This document shows, piece by piece, positions 50,687 through 59,596 of a DNA stretch of 64,000 bases. The position numbers and the translations under genes were made by a program. The notes below the pieces were generated by a model that worked only from the letters and a program-made list of their open reading frames with translations, was not told where the DNA came from and did no database searches. The DNA comes from Tropicibacter sp. R16_0 (lineage in GTDB: Bacteria > Pseudomonadota > Alphaproteobacteria > Rhodobacterales > Rhodobacteraceae), in NCBI RefSeq assembly GCF_017743935.1, contig NZ_JAGHRE010000007.1, positions 62,001-126,000 on the forward strand, read 5' to 3'. Positions within the stretch are counted from its first letter, which is position 1; every line of letters starts with the position of its first letter.

Positions 50687-53600
50687 TCAGATTAAGTTCA
50701 GCAGATCTGCTGATGTCAGGGAAGTGCCATCAGTAAAGATGAATTCCTCGATATGGCTTCCTTCATCCGCCAATTCCAGATAGCTGGTACCCCAACTCAA
50801 CCGCAGCGATGTGCCGTTGGCCCCGCTGCCGTTTTCGCTGTCCGCGCGTGTCATGACGGTGATGTCTGAAACGTTTAGATCGCTAAATATGACGGTGTCA
50901 TCACCTTGCCCGGTGTTTTCGCCGGTTCGGGTTATCCAATTCGAACCGGCAGAGCTTTCGACAAGATAAACATCATCACCCAAGCCACCCTTCAAATATT
51001 GGAACTGGGTTCCAGAGGAGACGAGAACGTCGTTTGCGCTTGTTCCACTAAGCACGTTGCTTCCGTCATCGATTGAAAAGTGGTTGGCAGTACGCCCGTC
51101 AGCAAAGATGAATTCCTCGATGTGGCTGCCTTCGTCCGCCAATTCCAAATAGTTGGTACCCCAGCTCAACCGCAGTGACGTACCATTGACTGCGCTGCCA
51201 TTTTCGCTGTCTGCGCGTGTGGCAATAGTGAAGTCTGAAACGTCAAGCCCCTTGAACACAACGGTGTCTTGGCCCTGGCCGGTGTTTTCGCCGCTTCGGG
51301 TTATCCAGTTGGATCCGGCAGCAGCGTCAATGATGTAAACATCGTCGCCCAGCTTTCCGGTGAGGTATTGAAACTGGGTGCCAACAGAGAGGAGTGCATT
51401 GTCCTGATTGGTGCCGATCAGGTAATTGCTGGTACCATCGTCGACTACAAAGTCGTCGATCGCGCGCCCGTCGGCAAATACGAATTTCTCAATATGCTCC
51501 CCAAGATTCGACACGCGAAATTCACTTGTTTCACCTACTCGGTCCCACATCATCTTGATTGCAACGCCGTGAGCATTTGCATAGTCGTAGGTGCCAAAGG
51601 AAATATCCTGGATCTTTAGGTCGGTCAGAGTGACTGTGTCGTTTGCTCCCTGGTTCACTTTCTCTGCGGTGTATCCGACATAGACCTTTCCGTGATCGGT
51701 TGAATAAACATAGCTGTCATCTCCACCTTCTCCATAGAGATACTGCCAGTTCCCATCTCCGTCACCGGCGTTCAGAGTGTCATTGCCTTCGCCGCCAAAC
51801 AGGCGATCTATGTCGCCTCCGCCATCAAGGCTGTCGTTTTTATCTCCGCCATAAAGAGTGTCGTTGCCATCACCGCCTTGCAGTTGATCGTCACCATCTC
51901 CTCCAAAGAGGAGATCGATGTCCGCACCTCCGTTCAAAGTGTCAGCACCATCTTCCCCTGACAAGCGGTCAATCCCATCTCCACCGTTCAGTAGATCCGC
52001 ACCGGCTCCACCCATCAGATCGTCGTTGCCCGCCAACCCGTTGAGTGTATCGTTGCCGTCGGCACTCCAAAGCACGTTATGTGACGCATCGCCGTACAAC
52101 TGATCGTCAAGTTCCGAGCCGAATAGATTTTCAATGCCAGAGAAGACATCCCCAGCGGCGTCCCCGGTAAAGTTCGAAGCGTTCGCACCATCCAGGCGGA
52201 CATATACGGCTTCGGACGAACCAGCATAGCTGACCGCGTCAATGCCATCGCCGCCATTCAGCGTATCCGCACCCGCGCCACCATGGAGAATGTCATTGGC
52301 ACTTCCGCCGTCCAGTCTGTCGGCCCCGTCATTGCCGTAAAGGATGTCATTGTCGCGGCCGCCATCAAGCGTGTCCGCACCTTCGCCGCCGAAGAGAGCA
52401 TCCTGTGCATTGCCCCCCGACAGGCTGTCATCGCCGTCTCCACCATCCAGGTAGTCGTTTCCTGACCCTCCCGACAGGGTGTCGTCACCAACGTCACCTT
52501 CCAGACGGTCATCCCCAAGGTCGCCCACGAGGCTGTCATTGCCCGCTTCGCCATAGAGACGGTCGGATCCGCTCATACCATCGAGCAAGTCGTTGCCTTC
52601 TCCGCCGAGCAGAGCATCGGCCCCGTCATGACCCAAAAGAGTGTCATTGCCGTCTTCGCCCAAAAGCGTGTCTGCTCCGTCGTTTCCAAAGAGGTTGTCG
52701 TTTCCTTCGCCTCCCCACTGGCGGTCGGCACCGTTCCCGCCGTACAAGTGGTCGTCGCCGAGATCCCCGAGCAATGCGTCGGCACCATCCTGACCAAAGA
52801 GCGTATCCTGTCCTTCACCACCCGTGATTGTATCGTTACCATTCTCGCCGTGCAGAATGTCATCTCCGGCCTGGCCTGATAGCCCATCTGAACCACCCCC
52901 TCCGGTTACGGAATCATCTTCTGCCCCCGCATAAATCGAGTCTGCGCCATCTCCACCGCGCAACGTATCTTCGCTTCCGGACGCGCTTTCCTGTTGATTT
53001 AGAAAGAGCCAGTGGCCGGTGCTGGTGCTGTCCGCATAGATCGTGTCATTACCAGAGCCTGCCGACGTATTGTTAGCGGCCATGGCATGACCATAAATTA
53101 CCGCATTGGGGTCTGCGATGTTCAGGTTGTCTCTGCTGGCAAAATAGAATGTTGCCTCATTGTCTTCATCAGCGTCAGACTGCACAAGCGAAATGACCTC
53201 GTCTTGATCTGCGAGCGACGTCAACCAAGCTTCGAATTCCGCTTCGTTCATTGCTCCAGAAACTGCATCGTCAGTGCGCCCTGCAGCCAGACCGTGTTCA
53301 ATATAGTGCCGGGTCGCCGCGGAAAGGTCTGATCCGAAAAGCGTGCGCACATCCGAGTAGTTTTTCAGATACTGTTCCGCGTCGAAATCACCCCGGCTCA
53401 ATCCTGCGTCATGGCCGATGTCAATATAGTGCCGGGTTGCCGCCGTCAGATCGAACCCGTGAAGTTGGTAAACAGCCGCATTGGCAGCGAGATACTGCAG
53501 GGGGTTAAACGAAACCTCGCGGTTCTCAGCTTGGCCATAGTTGATCCAATGCTCTCGACCAATAGTCCAATTGCTCGAAGTGTTGTCGACTTCATCATTG

Positions 53601-56089
53601 GCAAGCAGGTCATCATGCGAAGCCACATAGCGCAAGCTAAAGGCTTCTTCGTTTTCAAGTTCTGTATGAGACCAGAAAGCTGTTCCGCTACTGCCAAGGA
53701 AAACAACTTTCTCAACATCCTGTACTTGGACAACGGCCTCGCCGGAATAGAACAAGTATTGGCCTTTGCCTTCATGAACCGTTGTGTAAATCGGTTGCCC
53801 TCCGTCCGGACCTCCCTCAATCGTTCCGGATTGGACTTGCCTAGTTGTGTGAACAGATTCCCACTGCCACATATCACGGTGTCCATTGAGGCGCAGAGTA
53901 TCTAACCCCAGCCCGCCTTGAATAACATTTTGCCCGCTATGCGTTTGCAACTCGAAGATATCATCTCCGTCTCCGCCTTTGTAGGTGTCGTCGCCATCGC
54001 CATCAAAGAAGAGATCATACTCAGCACCGCCATAGGCGACATCATCGCCCGCACCACCATAGATGGTGTCCCGTCCGTCACCACCACTAAGGAAATCGTC
54101 TCCATTACCGCCCATTAGGCGGTCGCCACCCTCCCCTCCACTCAGGCGGTCATCACCATCCTCGCCGCGCAAAACGTCGTTTTCTGCATCACCGAGCAGA
54201 GTGTCATCGCCGTCACGCCCCCAGAGCGTATCCTCTTGACCGCCACCGGATAGATAATCATCTCCGCTTCCGCCATCTAGGTCGTCATGACCGATTCCAC
54301 CCAGCAAATGATCGTCGCCTCTACCGCCGTGCACATGGTCCTGGCCGCTTCCCCCAAAAGCCTGATCATCACCACCTTGGGCATAGATCGTGTCGTCGCC
54401 TTCGCCTCCTGTCAAAAGGTCATTGGCTTCACCGCTGCGTAACAAATCAGAGCCGCCTTGTCCGTACAACCAAGCCGAGGTTGTCGAAAACTCAGCAACC
54501 AAAATGTCACTGCCATCGCCGCCTATGGCACGCTCAAAACCGTGCTCCGCCAAATCAAAGGTGATACCAGATAAGCCGGTGTACAACGCACTGTCGACAC
54601 CTTCGCCACCTTTAACTGCTACATCGTCGGCGTCGAAGAAAACCAGGTCGTTCCCTGCACCGCCGTCAAGGCTATCGCTGCCGTCACCACCCGCAAGAAT
54701 GTCGTCAGCGTGTCCGCCGAGCAATGTATCAGCGCCATCACCACCTTCCAACGCAACCTGGCGCATATGCCCAACAGCATCGAGCCGGTTGGAATTATCA
54801 TTGCCAACTGCGCCATCAAGCCACGCACTGACAAGATCAATATCATCGGGTCCCGTCTCGCCCAGAGTTCGGTATTGGAATTTTTGGCCATCTTCCAATT
54901 CAATTGAGAACCCTGTCGGTGTTTCCACCCGTCGCCAGCCACTCGTTGAAGCCGCCAAGGAAACATCCCCGACGCCCCCTGAAATTACTTCACCGTTCCG
55001 AGTAAATGACGATCTCCCATGTAAGATATTGCCCACAACAGTAATGTCATCGGTGGTCTGCTCGAAGCTGGAACCATCATCATAGCCCAAATCGATTTGG
55101 GTGATGCCCCAATCTGACAGACTACGCAACTCTCCGTCGCCAACCTTACCATCTTGGTCCAGATCTTGCCAAACTCGAAGCTCGCTCCAAACGCTGTCTG
55201 AGTCGTTCAGAATTCCATCGCTGTTGGCGTCAAAGGTACGTCGAAATCCTTGCAAATCCGTATCGCCGTCATTGCCCCAGAGCGCAAAAGCCAATTCTCG
55301 GATTTGATCAATTTGGCCATCCCCATTTCCACGTGAACCATCGGAGTTCAGGTCTATCACTAAGAAGCCATCGTCTGGCACAACCCAAGACAATTGTTCA
55401 AAGAAACCATCTTGGTCGATGTCAAATACAGCATTGGAAAAAAAGTTGATTTCCACTCCATCATTGTCCAAATCAAGAATAATTGGCCCAACTGTGCCAT
55501 GATGTCCTGGAGGATATCCGTCTTCGCCTGCGCTGTCTATTTGATCATTGTCAGGGTTTCCGTAACCGTCACTTGTATCTCCATCGTCGTTTGGGTCGAG
55601 ATGAGAGAAGCCATTGGTTGGATCATTGTCAAAGTCCGCGAATCCGTCTCCATTCCGGTCATATCTTGCATGATAGTCTAGCTCGGAAATTGTATTCCTG
55701 GCCCAATCTCTAAAGTCGTCTAGATCCAGCCTTGAGATACCCCTTCTCGCCAATTCATCAAGGATGTCCGCAAGGTCTCGCTCCAACGCCGTATGAGCCA
55801 GTTGCATGGTCGCTGATGCAGGTATTGTAGTTGCTGATGCGACTAACGACGCTGCCCTCGCAATCGCATGAGCTACGACCGCTTGCAGTCCAGCCAACAC
55901 CCCTCCTGTGGCTAGAGAAGACAAAAATGAAGCTTCTAAGAAAGAAAGATCCCGTTCTATGGCTAAGAGTTCTCGCCCAAGAGTCTCATCACTCATCAAT
56001 GACGGGCTACCTGAGCTTTGATTAGCAAACGAATCAGCGCTGTTATCAGCGATAGAATCAACCATTGGGTCGCCAAAATTAAACCCCAT
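50687..56089 (-). CDS. Large RTX calcium-binding protein (prophage cargo)
   Basis: The 1800-residue, very acidic protein has no N-terminal signal peptide and is probably exported by a type I secretion system. Layout: helical N-terminus; EF-hand-like loops at residues about 143-330 (DRNGDGFADFD, DLDNDGVE, DIDQDGFFE, DLDQDGKVGDGEL); RTX nonapeptides GGxGxDxLx at about 463-710; three repeats of the FDAEQYLKNYSDVRTLFGSD / ATRHYIEHG type at about 833-960; a second RTX block at 1016-1446; and two 123-residue C-terminal repeats. I chose the ATG at 56089 with an AAAGGGA site. No transporter genes are nearby, so it depends on the host's. It could be an adhesin, S-layer-like protein or toxin; no catalytic domain is seen. 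Confidence 0.88.
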   Translation of the reverse strand: MGFNFGDPMVDSIADNSADSFANQSSGSPSLMSDETLGRELLAIERDLSFLEASFLSSLATGGVLAGLQAVVAHAIARAASLVASATTIPASATMQLAHTALERDLADILDELARRGISRLDLDDFRDWARNTISELDYHARYDRNGDGFADFDNDPTNGFSHLDPNDDGDTSDGYGNPDNDQIDSAGEDGYPPGHHGTVGPIILDLDNDGVEINFFSNAVFDIDQDGFFEQLSWVVPDDGFLVIDLNSDGSRGNGDGQIDQIRELAFALWGNDGDTDLQGFRRTFDANSDGILNDSDSVWSELRVWQDLDQDGKVGDGELRSLSDWGITQIDLGYDDGSSFEQTTDDITVVGNILHGRSSFTRNGEVISGGVGDVSLAASTSGWRRVETPTGFSIELEDGQKFQYRTLGETGPDDIDLVSAWLDGAVGNDNSNRLDAVGHMRQVALEGGDGADTLLGGHADDILAGGDGSDSLDGGAGNDLVFFDADDVAVKGGEGVDSALYTGLSGITFDLAEHGFERAIGGDGSDILVAEFSTTSAWLYGQGGSDLLRSGEANDLLTGGEGDDTIYAQGGDDQAFGGSGQDHVHGGRGDDHLLGGIGHDDLDGGSGDDYLSGGGQEDTLWGRDGDDTLLGDAENDVLRGEDGDDRLSGGEGGDRLMGGNGDDFLSGGDGRDTIYGGAGDDVAYGGAEYDLFFDGDGDDTYKGGDGDDIFELQTHSGQNVIQGGLGLDTLRLNGHRDMWQWESVHTTRQVQSGTIEGGPDGGQPIYTTVHEGKGQYLFYSGEAVVQVQDVEKVVFLGSSGTAFWSHTELENEEAFSLRYVASHDDLLANDEVDNTSSNWTIGREHWINYGQAENREVSFNPLQYLAANAAVYQLHGFDLTAATRHYIDIGHDAGLSRGDFDAEQYLKNYSDVRTLFGSDLSAATRHYIEHGLAAGRTDDAVSGAMNEAEFEAWLTSLADQDEVISLVQSDADEDNEATFYFASRDNLNIADPNAVIYGHAMAANNTSAGSGNDTIYADSTSTGHWLFLNQQESASGSEDTLRGGDGADSIYAGAEDDSVTGGGGSDGLSGQAGDDILHGENGNDTITGGEGQDTLFGQDGADALLGDLGDDHLYGGNGADRQWGGEGNDNLFGNDGADTLLGEDGNDTLLGHDGADALLGGEGNDLLDGMSGSDRLYGEAGNDSLVGDLGDDRLEGDVGDDTLSGGSGNDYLDGGDGDDSLSGGNAQDALFGGEGADTLDGGRDNDILYGNDGADRLDGGSANDILHGGAGADTLNGGDGIDAVSYAGSSEAVYVRLDGANASNFTGDAAGDVFSGIENLFGSELDDQLYGDASHNVLWSADGNDTLNGLAGNDDLMGGAGADLLNGGDGIDRLSGEDGADTLNGGADIDLLFGGDGDDQLQGGDGNDTLYGGDKNDSLDGGGDIDRLFGGEGNDTLNAGDGDGNWQYLYGEGGDDSYVYSTDHGKVYVGYTAEKVNQGANDTVTLTDLKIQDISFGTYDYANAHGVAIKMMWDRVGETSEFRVSNLGEHIEKFVFADGRAIDDFVVDDGTSNYLIGTNQDNALLSVGTQFQYLTGKLGDDVYIIDAAAGSNWITRSGENTGQGQDTVVFKGLDVSDFTIATRADSENGSAVNGTSLRLSWGTNYLELADEGSHIEEFIFADGRTANHFSIDDGSNVLSGTSANDVLVSSGTQFQYLKGGLGDDVYLVESSAGSNWITRTGENTGQGDDTVIFSDLNVSDITVMTRADSENGSGANGTSLRLSWGTSYLELADEGSHIEEFIFTDGTSLTSADLLNLI

Positions 56090-56157
56090 CAAGAATCCCT
56101 TTCAGACCTTTGTTTCACACTGATAATGAAACTGCTCATCGAATGTTGAATTTCCGT

Positions 56158-56186
56158 CGTTTATTAACCCGCTTAAGATCTGTCAA
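56158..56186 (-). promoter_or_regulatory. Possible promoter of the RTX gene
   Basis: On the minus strand TTGACA (first base 56186), a 17-base spacer and TAAACG lie about 70 bases before the RTX start codon. The -35 box is perfect, the -10 box poor, so a factor or modest expression may be involved. Confidence 0.4.
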
Positions 56187-56277
56187 GCTGCACAAACACA
56201 ACCCTTTAGGACATTTGCTGTTCAAGAAAACGCAGAAACTTCAAATAACGGTACATTGACGTGATGACCAAGAACAG

Positions 56278-56649
56278 TCACCGACCATTTCTTCGCCTAA
56301 TAGACAAAAAGAGCAATACGCTCATGGTCAAGCCATAGGCAAAAATCTGAATGTCATCCCCAACACCTTCAACATTTTGTTGGCGCAGCCACACAAAACG
56401 AATCGGGAAGGGCAGCAAACCGACAAATGCCGCACCGAGCGAGCATAGAAACTCAATCTTCAACCCAGTGATGACATGAACTGAAAACAACGTAACCATC
56501 AAAAGTACGGACGGTATCATAACGCGGAGGAAGCTTAAGTCGGGGAGAGAGAAGGCGCTTGACAAAAAGCTTGGATAAAAAAGTGAATCCGCCACCGCGA
56601 GGCTGACAATAAAAATCAAGATCAATGATGCAAATTGATTAGCTCTCAC
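56278..56649 (-). CDS. Small four-helix membrane protein, function unknown
   Basis: The 123-residue product has four predicted membrane helices (FASLILIFIVSLAVADSLFY; VMIPSVLLMVTLFSVHVITG; FLCSLGAAFVGLLPFPIRFV; IFAYGLTMSVLLFLSIRRR). It starts at a GTG (56649). AT-rich composition and its place between the RTX gene and the integrase suggest cargo. No family recognised. Confidence 0.55.
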   Translation of the reverse strand: MRANQFASLILIFIVSLAVADSLFYPSFLSSAFSLPDLSFLRVMIPSVLLMVTLFSVHVITGLKIEFLCSLGAAFVGLLPFPIRFVWLRQQNVEGVGDDIQIFAYGLTMSVLLFLSIRRRNGR

Positions 56650-57107
56650 GGGAAGTATTCTTGTTCTTTTAGGGACTGCGTTCAGCTAATGTTCAACTTG
56701 AGTGCGGATGTCAAGTGGCAAAACGTGAAGTTTGAACTACAAGATCGTTTCATTCCCTTGCGGCCTGTGGTTAAATTTTAGAACGCCGAAAAATCGTCTT
56801 GCGGATCAAGGTGATCGGTTGATCGTTTTTGGGGCAAATCGAATCCCAAAACAACCCTTTGGGACTTAGGCTCAAGACGAAAAACCTTAAGATGAAGACC
56901 GTTGCCATCTCGATTGCTGACGGGAAGACGTGCGGACCGCTATCGAGTCGGGTTGCTATACACGCCCAGTCCTTGAAACACTGGATATGACTTCGAACCG
57001 CTTCGCCTGCATTGAGCTGGCGGCGACCCTTTGAGGCGAACGGTAGAAAGTCTCGGTATCCCATCAATGGCTACGGTTGATGCTCATCCCGATCATAGGC
57101 ACTATTC
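56650..57107. other. Spacer between cargo and integrase, no firm gene
   Basis: About 460 bp. Open frames here are short and read poorly on both strands. On the plus strand, TSNRFACIELAATL near 56990-57040 faintly recalls the end of a transposase, so this may be the scar of an old insertion element. No terminal repeats are seen. Confidence 0.3.
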
Positions 57108-58070
57108 CTAGTCCAGCCTTTTGGCCAAATCCTCGGCGCTTTCGTTGTAGTAAATCTGTAGCATCCGCAGATCAGAATGCCCCACCATCCGGGCCAACGC
57201 CAAAACATCCAGTTTCTTTGCAAGCGCGGTGATCGCGGCATGCCGGGAATCGTGGAAATGCAAGTCCTCGATCTGCGCCTTGTCTCGCGACTTTCTAAAC
57301 AGCACATCCAGTTGCCTGCTGGACAGCCCGAAAACTGGATCAGACTCGGGCAGCATTTTTAACAACCGGACAGCCTCTGATGACAATGGAACCTCACGCG
57401 GACGTCCGTTCTTCGTGTGAATGAGTTTTGCAACACGACGCTCCAGATCGATCCTATTCCATTCCAAACCCGCAATCTCACCGGCCCGCATAGCCGTTGC
57501 CAAAGCGAAGAGGAAAGCATGGAACGCTCGGGCCGTGGTCTTTGACAGATCCTCTCCGGCGCAATGCCGCAGCCGCTCAATCTCGTCCTCTGTCGGCAGA
57601 CGATCCCTTGGTGGGGGCTTCTTAGGCTTGGCAACATCGCTCAGAGGGTTCACCCCAATGTATCCCCATTCCTTCCGAGCCACATTGAGGACAGATGACA
57701 TCAATTGCATTTCACGCGCCACTGTAGCAGGCGCAACTTCGCGCAATCGCTGATCTCTCCACGACGCGAAATCGTTGGGCGTAAGCGCATCGAGAGATAT
57801 GTTTGACAGGCTGTCCCGGCAAAAATTCTCTAGCTTTAGTGTCTCCCACCTGACGCCCCTCTTTTTGGGGCTTACCTCCCTGGCGTACTTGTCGAACAGC
57901 ACGGACAGCTTCATCTTGGCTGCGATCTTATCACCGTTAAGGATCTCGTACTCGGCGCGCGCCGCCCAATCACGAGCCTCCTTTTTCGTGTGGAGAACTT
58001 TGGACTTGCGAATCCCTTTACGGGCAACAAAAGCCCTGTATCCTTTGGGTGTCTTGGTAATTGAGGCCAT
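57108..58070 (-). CDS. int: Tyrosine recombinase (phage integrase)
   Basis: The 320-residue enzyme integrates and excises the prophage at tRNA-Leu. It has an N-terminal arm-binding region (residues 1-55), a core-binding SAM-like domain (55-150), and a catalytic domain with Arg195 (AMRAGEIAGL), Lys220 (HTKNGRPREVPL), the H-x-x-R box HDSR (273-276), His298 (VGHSDLRML), and a tyrosine in QIYYNESAEDLA (Tyr307 or Tyr308). It lies 140 bp from attR and reads away from it, as usual for tRNA-directed integrases. Confidence 0.95.
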   Translation of the reverse strand: MASITKTPKGYRAFVARKGIRKSKVLHTKKEARDWAARAEYEILNGDKIAAKMKLSVLFDKYAREVSPKKRGVRWETLKLENFCRDSLSNISLDALTPNDFASWRDQRLREVAPATVAREMQLMSSVLNVARKEWGYIGVNPLSDVAKPKKPPPRDRLPTEDEIERLRHCAGEDLSKTTARAFHAFLFALATAMRAGEIAGLEWNRIDLERRVAKLIHTKNGRPREVPLSSEAVRLLKMLPESDPVFGLSSRQLDVLFRKSRDKAQIEDLHFHDSRHAAITALAKKLDVLALARMVGHSDLRMLQIYYNESAEDLAKRLD

Positions 58071-58209
58071 GAATTACACACGATGCGCGAAATATGTGTA
58101 AACCGTTGCACACACTTGCACGTCAAAGCGAGACAAAAACGCTCACACCGCAGACGAAACCCATATTTTTAAGGCAATAGAGTTCAAACCAGAACAAGCT
58201 TGAACATAC

Positions 58210-58228
58210 TTTGGTACGGGCGGTGGGA
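58210..58228. repeat. attR core (19-bp direct repeat inside tRNA-Leu)
   Basis: Second copy of TTTGGTACGGGCGGTGGGA. It covers the encoded CCA end, the acceptor strand and the start of the T-arm of tRNA-Leu, so the tRNA stays whole on this side after integration. Confidence 0.92.
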
Positions 58229-58296
58229 CTCGAACCCACACGGCCTAGGGCCTTCGGATTTTAAGTCCGATATGTCTACCATTCCATCACGCCCGC
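58212..58296 (-). tRNA. tRNA-Leu (anticodon UAA)
   Basis: The 85-nt gene starts GCGGGCG and ends CGCCCGTACCA, with the CCA encoded. The anticodon arm is TCGGA-CTTAAAA-TCCGA, giving anticodon TAA. A variable arm (AGGCCCTAGGCCGT region) and the TTCGAGT T-loop show a class II tRNA. The first acceptor pair is G-U, not G-C. The phage attachment site is its 3' end. Confidence 0.95.
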
Positions 58297-58407
58297 ACAC
58301 CGGCAACCGGTACCCTTAGCTCTAGACGGGCTGTGACGTGACCTCAATCTGATAACTCGGTTTTTTCATAACTTTTTGTCCAAATGGTCAAACATATTCG
58401 AATTACG

Positions 58408-58974
58408 TCAAATGTCCTTTCCTTTTGGGGCAAGTGCACCGCCTGCGTCAAGCAGCCCGCGTTCGGGCAGCCAGGGGTTCAGTTCCAGCGCGGATTGAAG
58501 CGTCTCCCGCGCCTCTTCGATGCGGCTCAACCCCAATAAAGACAGGGCTCGCCCACTCAACGCCGCGACGTGATCAGGGGACAGGGCCAGGGCCCGGTCC
58601 AGATCGATCAGGGCGGCCTGAAAGTTCTGGTTCAGAAAGTGAACAAAGGCACGCTGGTTGTACCCTTCGGCATAGTTCGGACAATAGGTGATCAAGGCAT
58701 CGAAATCCTCGCGCGCGCCCAGCAAGTCCCAGGCGGCGCGTTTCGACATGCCCCTGTCCAGAATCGCCTGCGCCTGTTCGTTGGGCGCATCGGCCCAATA
58801 GCTCCACATCTTGTTGGATACGATGCGGGCCTCGCGTTCTGTTTCGGCTGCTTGAATGTCAGAGATCAACGCGGCCAAGTTCTCGGAATGATCAGGCGCC
58901 TGCGGGCATGTATCGGCCCAGACAGGCGCAGCAAAAAAGACCAACGCGGCTGTGATATGGGTAAGCTGTCGCAT
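58408..58974 (-). CDS. Secreted tetratricopeptide-repeat protein
   Basis: The 188-residue product has a signal peptide (MRQLTHITAALVFFAAPVWA, cut after ADA-like VWA) and at least two TPR units (LGAREDFDALITYCPNYAEG; AALIDLDRALALSPDHVAAL; EEARETLQSALELNPWLPE). It is probably a periplasmic protein-interaction module. The ATG at 58974 gives the better signal peptide than the one at 58992. Partner unknown. Confidence 0.8.
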   Translation of the reverse strand: MRQLTHITAALVFFAAPVWADTCPQAPDHSENLAALISDIQAAETEREARIVSNKMWSYWADAPNEQAQAILDRGMSKRAAWDLLGAREDFDALITYCPNYAEGYNQRAFVHFLNQNFQAALIDLDRALALSPDHVAALSGRALSLLGLSRIEEARETLQSALELNPWLPERGLLDAGGALAPKGKDI

Positions 58975-59004
58975 GTACCAAAGCTGACGCAAAACACCCG
59001 CAGG

Positions 59005-59493
59005 TCAACTCACGTTTTCGAGCGCCCCCATCGTCGCCGTCTCTTTCACCGCCTGCATTGCCACAAAGGTTGATGTGCTGGCCACATGCGGCAAGGTCGA
59101 GATCTTTTCGGCCAGAACCGCGCGATATTCGCTCATCGACCCGGTTCTGATCTTCATCAGATAGTCGAAATTTCCCGCGATCATATGAACTTGCTCAATC
59201 TCGCCGATCTTTGACACCGCGTTGTTAAAAGCGCCCAATGCGGCCTCGCGCGTGTCGCTCAGACGGACCTCGACAAAAGCCACATGATCCAGCCCAAGGC
59301 GGATTGGGTCGATCAAGGCTCGATAGCCGGTGATGATCCCCTCACCCTCCAACCGTTTTAGACGCGCTTGCGTCGGCGATTTCGACAACCCGATCTGCCG
59401 GGCAAGATCCGCCACCGAGATCCGGCCATCCTTGTTCAGAACTGCCAGAATCGCCCGATCAAATGAGTCCAAGTCGGAAAAGTCCGTTTGCAT
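59005..59493 (-). CDS. putR: Lrp/AsnC-family regulator, probable PutR
   Basis: The 162-residue product has an N-terminal HTH (FDRAILAVLNKDGRISVADL, ARQIGLSKSPTQARLKRLE) and the AsnC ligand-binding RAM domain (VAFVEVRLSDTREAALGAFN). It is divergent from putA with 103 bases between the starts, the layout of the proline-responsive activator PutR in alphaproteobacteria. The name rests on this context and not on a specific residue. Confidence 0.85.
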   Translation of the reverse strand: MQTDFSDLDSFDRAILAVLNKDGRISVADLARQIGLSKSPTQARLKRLEGEGIITGYRALIDPIRLGLDHVAFVEVRLSDTREAALGAFNNAVSKIGEIEQVHMIAGNFDYLMKIRTGSMSEYRAVLAEKISTLPHVASTSTFVAMQAVKETATMGALENVS

Positions 59494-59596
59494 CGCCTAA
59501 CCCCTGATTTTCAGTCCACTTGACCTTCACGAACTCACATTCGGGAAAATCGACCGCAAGAACCACAGTATACTGCCCAAAACGACCGGAGGCAAA

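Larger units (their letters stand above)
8010..58228. mobile_element. Lambda-type siphovirus prophage in tRNA-Leu
   Basis: About 50.2 kb bounded by a 19-bp direct repeat identical to the 3' end of tRNA-Leu(UAA). It contains an integrase next to the intact tRNA, a leftward replication block, divergent repressor genes with shared operators, a rightward early operon, a full head and tail gene set in lambda order, and lysis genes. I see no frameshift or stop in any core head, tail, lysis, replication or integration gene, so it may be inducible. Cargo genes lie at both ends. Confidence 0.93.

Noticed and set aside
50900-54720. Dense short tandem repeats resembling a CRISPR or satellite array
   Set aside because: The period is 27 bases (nine codons) and the repeats encode RTX nonapeptides in one open frame, with no conserved spacer-repeat structure.
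50687-56649. Type I secretion genes next to the RTX gene
   Set aside because: Neither neighbour encodes an ABC exporter, membrane-fusion protein or outer-membrane channel; the adjacent membrane protein is only 123 residues with four helices.
56771-57067. A 98-codon minus-strand frame before the integrase
   Set aside because: The translation shows no family pattern and no good ribosome-binding site; the region looks more like a worn insertion scar.
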